From Xanthomonas euroxanthea (GTDB lineage: Bacteria > Pseudomonadota > Gammaproteobacteria > Xanthomonadales > Xanthomonadaceae), in NCBI RefSeq assembly GCF_900476395.1, contig NZ_UIHB01000002.1, positions 248,001-312,000 of the forward strand: a DNA stretch of 64,000 bases, given 5' to 3'. Positions 20,433 through 31,833 of this stretch are shown in pieces. The position numbers and the translations under genes are program-made. Under the pieces are notes generated by a model, which ran no database searches, was not told the DNA's origin, and saw only the letters and a program-made list of their open reading frames with translations. Position 1 is the stretch's first letter. Every line of letters starts with the position of its first letter.

Positions 20433-20837
20433 ATGTGGAGCTTGCAGGGCGCGCTGGCGGTGCTGATGTTGCTGGCGGTGTGGGCCATCCTGGCCGCACC
20501 GCTGCTATGGATGGCGTCGCGGATTGCGCTGCGTTTGCGCAAAGGCGCGTCGACAAGCCCACATCGCGCGCAATGGAGGTCGATCGGGTTTGCCGCTGCA
20601 GTGGCGCTGCTGGTTGCGCCAGTGCCAACGCCCATCGTCACTGTCTTCCTGCCGCATGCGATCGCGCTGTTGGATGCCAGCTACTACGCGCGCATCTTTC
20701 AGGGCCCGCCGATGCTGCGCCAGCTCCTGGTGTGGATTGCGGTGTCGATGGCGCTGACGTTTGCGCTCAGCTACGTGTGGATCCGGCGCATGTTGCGCCC
20801 GAATGCTGCCGCGCCGCTTCCAACTCCCACGCGATAG
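20433..20837 (+). CDS. Small membrane protein of unknown function
   Basis: The protein has 134 residues and three likely membrane helices: about residues 5-30, 48-82 (broken) and 93-117. The last is followed by a basic, proline-rich tail. The ATG follows TAGAGGTGAACG, a fair ribosome binding site. I do not recognise the family. The 188-bp spacer after zipA contains short GTG/GATTGCG repeats and no gene. The repeat element begins 11 bases after the stop. Confidence 0.65.
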   Translation: MWSLQGALAVLMLLAVWAILAAPLLWMASRIALRLRKGASTSPHRAQWRSIGFAAAVALLVAPVPTPIVTVFLPHAIALLDASYYARIFQGPPMLRQLLVWIAVSMALTFALSYVWIRRMLRPNAAAPLPTPTR

Positions 20838-20847
20838 GAAATCACAG

Positions 20848-21015
20848 CCCCTCTCCGGCGGGAGAGGGGTGAGGGTGCGGAGGCAAAGCAGTGCAGCAGT
20901 CGGTGATCCAGGTCTGCCGGCGCGTGGCGAGGCGTTTGTCATTGCAGGTGTTGGCAGATCTCCGAGGCGCACCCTCGTCCGCCCTTTCGGGGCACCTTCT
21001 CCCGAGAGGGGAAGG
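20848..21015 (-). repeat. About 165-bp interspersed repeat, copy 2 (inverted)
   Basis: Read on the minus strand, this sequence has the same order of parts as 14054-14216: CCCTCTCGGGAGAAGG, then GGGCGGACGAGGGTGCG, an internal AACGCCTCGCCACGCGCC, and a closing CCTCTCCCGCCGGAGAGG. It lies between the small membrane protein and the Tat-exported aminotransferase homologue, both of which end towards it. Its two palindromic ends may also act as a bidirectional terminator. Confidence 0.8.
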
Positions 21016-21038
21016 GATGGCCACTCTGTGCTTGGCGA

Positions 21039-22163
21039 TCAGCGCTTGGCCTTGGTAAACGCCTCGCGAAAGCGCAGCATCTCCGCTTCGGTGCCGACGC
21101 TCACACGCACACGCTTGGGCCAGATCGGCCAGCTGCGGCCGACGATGACGCCCTGTTTCTGCATCGAGTCGGCGAACACGCCGGCGTCGCGCTTGACGTC
21201 GAGCAGGAAGCAATTGGCCTGCGTGGGCAGGCAGGTGTAGCCCTTGCTCTTGAGCCAGGCGATGGTGTCGTCGCGCACGCGGGCGTTCTCCGCGCGGCGG
21301 GTCTGCACCAGCTGCGGGTCGCGCAGGCTGGCGATGCCGGCGGCCATTGCCGGTACCGACAACGGGTTGCTGCCCAGGCTGGCGAGCTTGGTCTGCAGCC
21401 CCGGCGGCGCCAGCGCGGCGCCCAGGCGCAGGCCAGCCATGCCGTAGAGCTTGGAGAAGCTGCGCAGCACGATCAGGTCCTGGCGCTGGCGCACCAGGTC
21501 CGCCATGGACGGCTCGTTGCTGTAGTGGATGTACGCCTCGTCGACCACCAGCACTGCGCTGGCCGGCTTGTTGGCCAGCAGCCACTCGATGTCGGCGCGC
21601 GGGGTGATGGCGCCGCTGGCGTTGCCGGGGTTGCACAGGTAGATCAGGCCGGCGGACGGGTCGGCCTTGGCCATCGCCTTGACGTCGTGCGCGCCATCGG
21701 CCCGCAGCGGCACCTTGCGTACCGGCACGCCGCGGGCGGTGGCGCTGTCGATGATCGGGTCGAAGCTCGGGTCGGCTACCACCAGCCCGGCACGTGCCGA
21801 GGTGAACAGGCTGCCGGCACGCAGCAGTGCGTCCCTGGAGCCGGGAAAGAACGCCAGATGGTCGCCGGGCAGTTGCAGCTCGCCGGTCATCAGGTTGCGC
21901 AGGTCCTGCTCCATCTCGAACTGATAGCGGCCTGCACGTGCCAGCGAGCGCGTTGCCGCGTCCAGTGCGGCGGGCGAGGGGCCGAGCGGATGCTCGTTGA
22001 GATTGAGAGACACCGCGCCCGTTGCCGGAGCCACACCGGGCTTGGCCGGCGCAGCGGCACGCTTGCGGGCTGCCTCGGCTGCCGGTGCCAGTCCCAGTGC
22101 GGAGATCGCCACGCCAACGCTGGCAAGGCTGAGAAACGAACGGCGCGAGACGGGCAACGGCAC
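21039..22163 (-). CDS. Tat-exported PLP aminotransferase homologue (HisC-like)
   Basis: The body is a fold-type I aminotransferase related to histidinol-phosphate aminotransferase: LNLNEHPLGPS near the start, DEAYIHY, and the PLP-lysine region LRSFSKLYGMAGLRLG. The N terminus is a twin-arginine signal (SRRSFLSLASVGVAIS) ending in an AxA-type site, APAAEAA, which predicts export to the periplasm. From the GTG at 22163, preceded by GGAG, the protein has 374 residues; a GTG at 22199 is the alternative. It is not in a his operon. An exported aminotransferase is unusual and the substrate cannot be read from the sequence. Confidence 0.85.
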   Translation of the reverse strand: MPLPVSRRSFLSLASVGVAISALGLAPAAEAARKRAAAPAKPGVAPATGAVSLNLNEHPLGPSPAALDAATRSLARAGRYQFEMEQDLRNLMTGELQLPGDHLAFFPGSRDALLRAGSLFTSARAGLVVADPSFDPIIDSATARGVPVRKVPLRADGAHDVKAMAKADPSAGLIYLCNPGNASGAITPRADIEWLLANKPASAVLVVDEAYIHYSNEPSMADLVRQRQDLIVLRSFSKLYGMAGLRLGAALAPPGLQTKLASLGSNPLSVPAMAAGIASLRDPQLVQTRRAENARVRDDTIAWLKSKGYTCLPTQANCFLLDVKRDAGVFADSMQKQGVIVGRSWPIWPKRVRVSVGTEAEMLRFREAFTKAKR

Positions 22164-22204
22164 GGTGAGCTCCAGGCGAGCAGGCAAAGAGGGCGCCACG
22201 CTAG

Positions 22205-25800
<3,596 letters not shown>

Positions 25801-25968
25801 CCCCGGCAAGGCCCGCACCGGCCACTGCGTGGCATCGTCGCGCACGGTGCGCCCCGCTGCCATCCCGCTGTCATGTCCCCCGTATTGCTATCTTCACATC
25901 GATGATGCTCTCATCGTGGCGTCCACGGGGGGCGCGGCGCAGAGTGTGTTTGGGTGAGGATTGTCGGC

Positions 25969-26655
25969 ATGAAGTGGCTGATCAGCTTATGCGGTTTGTG
26001 GTGCGTGCCGCTGCTGATGCTCGCCGATGCGCGCGCGGTCGATCGCGTCTCCGGCGTGGTGCGCTGCGAGTCCAAGGACATGGCACGCGTGCATTGCGCG
26101 ATGGATACCGAACATGGCGTGCAACTGGTGCGCCAGCTGTCCGAAACCAGCTGTATCCGCGGCAGCGAGTGGGATGTCGAACGCGATGGCGTGTGGGTCG
26201 AACAGGGCTGCCGTGCGGAGTTTGCCAGCGCGCGCGCGTCGCAGGCCCCGCAGATGCGCCGCGTGGTGCGCTGCGATTCCAACGGCGGCAAGGTGGTCTG
26301 CCCGGTGGTGCTGCGTGGTGCGCCGGTACGCTTGCTGCGCCAGCGCTCTGTCTGGCCGTGCAAGGAAGGCCGCAGCTGGGGCGCGCGCCGTAACGAAATC
26401 TGGGTTTCGCGCGGCTGCGATGGCGAATTCGAAGTCGCTGCCGAGGACGGTTCCGGCTTCGTGGCAGTGCCGCGCATGGTGACCTGCGAATCGAAAAAGG
26501 GTGCACGTCGCACCTGCGGCGTCTCGGTGGAGCGCCGGGTGCGTGTGGGCCGGCAGCTCTCCAAAAAGGAATGCGTGGAAGGCCAGACCTGGGGCTGGAG
26601 CCGCGACGGCGTCTGGGTCAACGATGGCTGCCGCGCCGAGTTCATCGTCGACTGA
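25969..26655 (+). CDS. Secreted protein with three DUF3011 repeats
   Basis: The protein has 228 residues from the ATG at 25969. A signal peptide (MKWLISLCGLWCVPLLMLAD) is followed by three repeats of about 55-65 residues. Each repeat has V.C.S...R..C, a basic L.RQLS or similar, C..G..W and a final GVWV..GCRAEF or variant, so four cysteines recur per repeat. This matches DUF3011, a family of unknown function found in exported proteins. The cysteine pattern suggests disulfide-stabilised modules in the periplasm or outside. A GTG at 25954 is the alternative start. Confidence 0.85.
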   Translation: MKWLISLCGLWCVPLLMLADARAVDRVSGVVRCESKDMARVHCAMDTEHGVQLVRQLSETSCIRGSEWDVERDGVWVEQGCRAEFASARASQAPQMRRVVRCDSNGGKVVCPVVLRGAPVRLLRQRSVWPCKEGRSWGARRNEIWVSRGCDGEFEVAAEDGSGFVAVPRMVTCESKKGARRTCGVSVERRVRVGRQLSKKECVEGQTWGWSRDGVWVNDGCRAEFIVD

Positions 26656-26760
26656 GAGAATGGATCAACAACTCAAGCCCTCGGTTGTCTTGAGAGGATT
26701 GAGCGGGTTGCGGATTTACCGGCTGTAGCGCGGACGATCTGCGGCTTGGCCGCAGGACTC
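26656..26760. other. Spacer before the tandem repeat
   Basis: About 100 bases after the DUF3011 gene with no open frame and no clear terminator. It includes GCGGACGATCTGCGGCTTGG and leads directly into the tandem repeat. Confidence 0.4.
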
Positions 26761-27602
26761 TTGCCCGCCCACCATCGCAGGACACGCCGCAAGTACGTCC
26801 ATGTAGGCTCCGGCGCGGCATCCATGCCGCTCAGGGTCCCGCGACGGTGAGCGGGCAAGGACCGGTCGAGAGGGTCGGTGTGCATTGGAGAGCAGAGCTG
26901 AATGCGCCTCGTCCGATCATGAAGCATCGGCCCCAGGTCTGATGCATACCGCACGACAGACAGCTTTTCAGATGAGCGCCGACCACCTGTCTGGCGCGGT
27001 GTTCTTGCCGGTTGCGGGACCGTGTGGCGCATGGATGCCGCCACTGAGCCCCCGGGGATGGGTTTACGGCGTGTCCCGCGAGCGGTGAGGGCACCGCGCT
27101 CTCGACGCTGCGGGCCTGCTGCAGGGCCCTTGCCCGCCCACCCTCGCAGGACACGCCGCAAGTACGTCCATGTAGGCTCCGGCGCGGCATCCATGCCGCT
27201 CAGGGTCCCGCGACGGTGAGCGGGCAAGGACCAGTCGAGATGGTCGGTGTGCATGGGAAGAGCAGTGCTGGAAGCGCCTCGTTTGATCATGAGCAACGGT
27301 TCCACGTCTGATGCATACCGCACGACAGACGGCTTTTCAGATGAGCGCCGACCACCTGTCTGGTGCGGTGCCCTTGCCGGTTGCGGGACCGTGTGGCGGC
27401 ATGGATGCCGCCACCGAGCCCCCAGGGATGGGTTTACGGCGTGTCCCGCGAGCGGTGAGGGCACCGCGCCCTCGACGCTGTCAGTTTGCTGCAGGGCCCG
27501 CCCGCCCACAATCGCAGGACACTCCGCAAATACGTCCGTGTGGGCGCACGCGGCATCCATGCCGCGTTAGGTCCCGCGACGGTGAGCGGGCAAGGACCAG
27601 TC
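26761..27602. repeat. Tandem repeat, 369-bp unit, about 2.3 copies
   Basis: Copy 1 runs 26761-27129, copy 2 about 27130-27498, and a partial third copy about 27499-27602. Each starts TTGCCCGCCCAC.ATCGCAG or close to it and contains GACACGCCGCAAGTACGTCC, the near-palindrome GGCATCCATGCCGC, GGTCCCGCGACGGTGAGCGG and GATGAGCGCCGACCACCTG. The copies differ by scattered substitutions and one-base indels, so the duplication is not recent. Open frames inside are not conserved between copies. The array ends about 50 bp before mtnA. Confidence 0.88.
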
Positions 27603-27653
27603 ACGACGGTGGCCGTGCGTGGTTGCAGGCAGGGCATGACTTACAATGTCCGC

Positions 27654-28718
27654 ATGAACGACAGCGCCCATATCGACTACGCCCGCTACGACCATATCCG
27701 CCCACTGCTGTGGACCGGCGATGCCCTGGAACTGCTCGACCAACGCAAGCTGCCGTTCGTGGTCGAGCATGTGCGTTGCGACACCAGCGACGCCGTGGCC
27801 GAGGCGATCCATTCGCTGGCCGTGCGCGGAGCGCCGGCGATCGGCATCGCGGCCGGGTGGGGCGTGGTACTGGCGGCGCGCGACATCGCTGCCGAGGACG
27901 GTAGTGCGGCCTTGCAGAAACTCGAACCGGCGCTGTTGCGGCTCAATGCCGCGCGTCCGACCGCGGTCAATCTGGCCTGGGCGCTGATGCGCATGCGTCG
28001 CGTGCTGGGCGCTGCCGGCGCCGACTGGCGCGAGGTGATCGCGCGCGAGGCGCAGGCCATCGCCGATGAAGACCTGGCGGCCAATCGGCAGATGGGCGCG
28101 CTTGGTGCGGCGTTGATCGACACCGGCAGCGGCGTGCTGACCCACTGCAATACCGGTTCGCTGGCCACCGCCGGTTTCGGGACCGCGCTGGGCGTGATTC
28201 GCGCCGGCGTGGCGCAGCAGCGCATCGCCAAGGTGTTTGCCGGCGAGACCCGGCCGTGGTTGCAGGGCGCGCGCCTGACCGTGTGGGAGCTGCAGCAGGA
28301 CGGCATCGACGCGACCCTGATCGCCGATTCGGCCGCCTCGCATCTGATGAAGTCCGGGCTGGTGCAGTGGGTCATCGTCGGCGCCGACCGCATCTGCGCC
28401 AATGGCGATACCGCCAACAAGATCGGCACCTACCAGCTGGCGATCGCCGCGCGCCACCACGGCGTCAAGTTCATGGTGGTGGCGCCGTCGTCCACGGTCG
28501 ACATGGACACCGCCAGCGGCGAGCAGATCGAGATCGAGCAGCGCGATCCGGGCGAGTTGTTCGGGGTCGGCGGCGTGCGCACCGTGGCCGATGGCATCCA
28601 TGCCTGGAATCCGGTGTTCGATGTCACCCCCGGCAGCCTGATCGATGCGATCGTCACCGAACGCGGGGTGATCGTGCAGCCGGACCCGGCGCGCATGCAG
28701 GCGGCGTTCGGCGGCTGA
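27654..28718 (+). CDS. mtnA: Methylthioribose-1-phosphate isomerase
   Basis: MtnA converts 5-methylthioribose-1-phosphate to the ribulose form in the methionine salvage pathway. The protein has 354 residues from the ATG at 27654, starting [20 protein letters not shown]. The catalytic cysteine is in [11 protein letters not shown] and the catalytic aspartate in [19 protein letters not shown]. The frame is open far upstream through the tandem repeat, but family length supports this start; an ATG six codons earlier (27636) is possible. No other salvage gene is adjacent. Confidence 0.95.
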   Translation: MNDSAHIDYARYDHIRPLLWTGDALELLDQRKLPFVVEHVRCDTSDAVAEAIHSLAVRGAPAIGIAAGWGVVLAARDIAAEDGSAALQKLEPALLRLNAARPTAVNLAWALMRMRRVLGAAGADWREVIAREAQAIADEDLAANRQMGALGAALIDTGSGVLTHCNTGSLATAGFGTALGVIRAGVAQQRIAKVFAGETRPWLQGARLTVWELQQDGIDATLIADSAASHLMKSGLVQWVIVGADRICANGDTANKIGTYQLAIAARHHGVKFMVVAPSSTVDMDTASGEQIEIEQRDPGELFGVGGVRTVADGIHAWNPVFDVTPGSLIDAIVTERGVIVQPDPARMQAAFGG

Positions 28719-28927
28719 GGCCAGTGCGGCGCGCTATCGCCGCATCGTCCCGTCAAAATCCTGCAAGTGCTTGTTTCTGGCCGGTAAACCGGCGGCATCG
28801 TGGTGCCCCTTCGTGATACAATCCGGGGCTTGAATCGATCGGCGGGAGCGTGGGGTCGGCAGCCTGTGACCAAGGCGCCCCCGACGCGGCTTTCCGGCTG
28901 GCCCGCCACCTCACTTACGGAACCCGA

Positions 28928-31639
28928 ATGGCAGAAACCGCCAAGGAAATCATCCAGGTCAATCTGGAAGACGAGATGCGCAAGAGCTATCTCGATTACG
29001 CGATGAGCGTGATCGTGGGCCGCGCACTCCCCGATGCCCGTGATGGCCTCAAACCCGTGCACCGCCGCGTCCTGTACGCCATGCACGAGCTGGGCGCTCA
29101 CAGCAACAAGGCCTACTTCAAGTCGGCGCGTATCGTCGGCGACGTCATCGGTAAGTACCATCCGCACGGCGACCAGTCGGTGTACGACACGCTGGTGCGC
29201 ATGGCGCAGCCGTTCTCGCTGCGCTACATGATGGTGGACGGCCAGGGTAACTTCGGTTCGGTCGACGGCGACTCCGCCGCGGCGATGCGTTACACCGAGT
29301 CGCGCATGTCGCGGCTGGCGCATGAGCTGATGGCCGACATCGACAAGGAAACCGTCGATTTCCAGCCCAATTACGACGAAAAGGAACTGGAACCGACGGT
29401 CATGCCGACCCGGTTCCCGAGCTTGCTGGTCAATGGCTCGGCCGGTATCGCGGTGGGCATGGCCACCAATATCCCGCCGCACAACCTGACCGAGGCGATC
29501 AACGCCTGCATCGCCTTGATCGACACGCCGGAACTGGATGTCGAAGGCCTGATGGAGTACATCCCCGGCCCGGATTTCCCCACCGCCGGCATCATCAACG
29601 GCACCGCCGGCATCGCTGCCGGTTACCGCACCGGCCGTGGCCGCGTGCGCATGCGCGCCAAGGCCGACGTGGAAGTGGCCGACAATGGCCGTGAAGCGAT
29701 CATCGTCACCGAGATTCCGTATCAGGTGAACAAGGCGCGGTTGATCGAGAAGATCGCCGAGCTGGTCAAGGAAAAGAAGCTCGAAGGCATCAGCGAGCTG
29801 CGCGACGAGTCCGACAAGGACGGCATGCGCATCTACATCGAGGTCAAGCGCGGCGAGTCGGCCGAGGTTGTGCTCAACAACCTGTATCAGCAGACCCAGA
29901 TGGAGTCGGTGTTCGGCATCAACATGGTGGCGCTGATCGATGGCCGCCCGCAGTTGATGAACCTCAAGCAGATGCTGCAGGCGTTCATTCGCCACCGCCG
30001 CGAAGTGGTGACCCGCCGCACCATCTATGAACTGCGCAAGGCGCGTGCGCGTGCGCATGTGCTGGAAGGCCTGACCGTCGCGTTGGCCAACATCGACGAG
30101 ATGATCGAGCTGATCAAGACCTCGGCCAATCCGCAGGAAGCGCGCGAGCGCATGCTGGCCAAGACCTGGGAACCGGGTCTGGTGGGCGCGCTGCTGGGCG
30201 CTGCCGGTGCCGAAGCCTCCAAGCCGGAAGACCTGGCGCCGGGCGTGGGCCTGGCCAACGGCTTGTACCAGCTCAGTGAAGTGCAGGCCTCGCAGATCCT
30301 GGAAATGCGTCTGCATCGCCTGACCGGGTTGGAGCAGGAGAAGCTGACCGACGAATACAAGCAGTTGCTCGAGGTCATCCAGGGCCTGATCCGCATCCTG
30401 GAAAACCCGGACGTGCTGCTGCAGGTGATCCGCGACGAGCTGATCAACATCCGCGAAGAGTACGGCGACGAACGCCGCACCGAGATCCGTCACAGCGAAG
30501 AAGATCTGGACATCCTGGACCTGATTTCGCCGGAAGACGTGGTGGTGACGCTCTCGCACGCCGGCTATGCCAAGCGCCAGCCGGTGAGCGCGTATCGTGC
30601 GCAGCGCCGTGGCGGCCGTGGCCGGTCTGCGGCGGCGACCAAGGAAGAGGATTTCATCGACCAGCTGTGGCTGGTCAACACGCACGACACGCTGCTGACC
30701 TTCACCAGCAGCGGCAAGGTGTTCTGGCTGCCGGTGTACCAGTTGCCGGAGGCCGGCTCCAATGCGCGTGGTCGTCCGATCATCAACTGGATTCCGCTGG
30801 AACCGGGCGAGCGGGTGCAGGCAGTGCTGCCGGTGCGCGAGTACGCCGACAACCGCTATGTGTTCTTCGCCACGCGCAACGGCACGGTCAAGAAGACCCC
30901 GTTGAGCGAATTCGCGTTCCGTCTGGCACGCGGCAAGATCGCCATCAACCTCGACGAGGGCGATGCGCTGGTCGGCGTGGCCTTGACCGATGGCGATCGC
31001 GACGTGCTGCTGTTCGCCTCCAACGGCAAGACCGTGCGCTTCGGCGAATCCACGGTGCGCTCGATGGGCCGTACCGCCACCGGCGTGCGCGGCATCCGCC
31101 TGACCAAGGGCGAAGAGGTGGTCAGCCTGATCGTGGCCGAGCGTGCCGGCGGCATCGAAGGCGATGTCGAGGACGAGGGTGTCGAGGACGTGGTGGAAAG
31201 CACGGACGGCGTCGAGGCAGAGGTGATCGACGGCGCCGAAAGCGACGACATGGCCTACATCCTCACTGCCACCGAGAACGGCTACGGCAAGCGCACCCCG
31301 CTGACCGAGTACCCGCGCAAGGGGCGCGGCACGCAGGGCGTGATCGGCATCCAGACCACCGAACGCAACGGCAAGCTGGTGCGTGCGGTGCTGCTGGGCG
31401 CCACCGACGAAGTGCTGCTGATTTCCGATGGCGGCACCCTGGTGCGCACCCGCGGTTCGGAGATCTCGCGCGTGGGTCGCAATACCCAGGGCGTGACCTT
31501 GATCCGCTTGTCCAAGGGCGAAAAGCTGCAGGCGGTCGAACGCCTGGATGCCTCGCTGGAGGAGGCCGAGGATGTGCTGGACGATGCAGCGGGCGTACCG
31601 GCAGCCAGCACAGGCGAGCTGCCACCGACCGAAGCGTGA
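28928..31639 (+). CDS. gyrA: DNA gyrase subunit A
   Basis: GyrA is the breakage-reunion subunit that, with GyrB, introduces negative supercoils. The protein has 903 residues. Numbering matches E. coli through the active site, with catalytic Y122 in [10 protein letters not shown]. In the quinolone region [10 protein letters not shown], position 83 is Gln and 84 is Ser, where E. coli has Ser and Ala; D87 is kept. The GyrA-box QRRGGRG opens the C-terminal beta-pinwheel. A strongly acidic insertion (about residues 745-775, [14 protein letters not shown] and on) interrupts that domain, and the tail is acidic too. A terminator follows the stop. Confidence 0.97.
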   Translation: MAETAKEIIQVNLEDEMRKSYLDYAMSVIVGRALPDARDGLKPVHRRVLYAMHELGAHSNKAYFKSARIVGDVIGKYHPHGDQSVYDTLVRMAQPFSLRYMMVDGQGNFGSVDGDSAAAMRYTESRMSRLAHELMADIDKETVDFQPNYDEKELEPTVMPTRFPSLLVNGSAGIAVGMATNIPPHNLTEAINACIALIDTPELDVEGLMEYIPGPDFPTAGIINGTAGIAAGYRTGRGRVRMRAKADVEVADNGREAIIVTEIPYQVNKARLIEKIAELVKEKKLEGISELRDESDKDGMRIYIEVKRGESAEVVLNNLYQQTQMESVFGINMVALIDGRPQLMNLKQMLQAFIRHRREVVTRRTIYELRKARARAHVLEGLTVALANIDEMIELIKTSANPQEARERMLAKTWEPGLVGALLGAAGAEASKPEDLAPGVGLANGLYQLSEVQASQILEMRLHRLTGLEQEKLTDEYKQLLEVIQGLIRILENPDVLLQVIRDELINIREEYGDERRTEIRHSEEDLDILDLISPEDVVVTLSHAGYAKRQPVSAYRAQRRGGRGRSAAATKEEDFIDQLWLVNTHDTLLTFTSSGKVFWLPVYQLPEAGSNARGRPIINWIPLEPGERVQAVLPVREYADNRYVFFATRNGTVKKTPLSEFAFRLARGKIAINLDEGDALVGVALTDGDRDVLLFASNGKTVRFGESTVRSMGRTATGVRGIRLTKGEEVVSLIVAERAGGIEGDVEDEGVEDVVESTDGVEAEVIDGAESDDMAYILTATENGYGKRTPLTEYPRKGRGTQGVIGIQTTERNGKLVRAVLLGATDEVLLISDGGTLVRTRGSEISRVGRNTQGVTLIRLSKGEKLQAVERLDASLEEAEDVLDDAAGVPAASTGELPPTEA

Positions 31640-31667
31640 TCGCAGCAGGCGAGCAACGCTCTTGAAG

Positions 31668-31697
31668 AAAAACGCCGGCGCACAGCCGGCGTTTTTT
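31668..31697 (+). terminator. Intrinsic terminator after gyrA
   Basis: ACGCCGGC and GCCGGCGT form a perfect stem around a short loop, followed by six T residues. It is preceded by an A run, so it could also work in the other direction. Confidence 0.9.
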
Positions 31698-31833
31698 ATT
31701 GCACGCGGTGACATCTGCAACGCAGTGTTTTTCGACGCCGGTCGCAAAGAACGCGGCTTTTTCACCGTGGCGGGTCGAAGGTTGTTGGTGGTGCGGCGGC
31801 GTTGCGTCGCCGCAGATCGAAGAGGAACAACTG

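Noticed and set aside
26673..27560. A 295-codon minus-strand frame across the tandem repeat, and plus-strand frames in it
   Set aside because: The translations repeat because the DNA repeats, but frames and stops are not conserved between the copies, so I see no selection for protein.
26761..27602. CRISPR array
   Set aside because: The repeat unit is 369 bp with only 2.3 copies, unlike 24-40 bp CRISPR repeats with unique spacers, and no cas gene is present.
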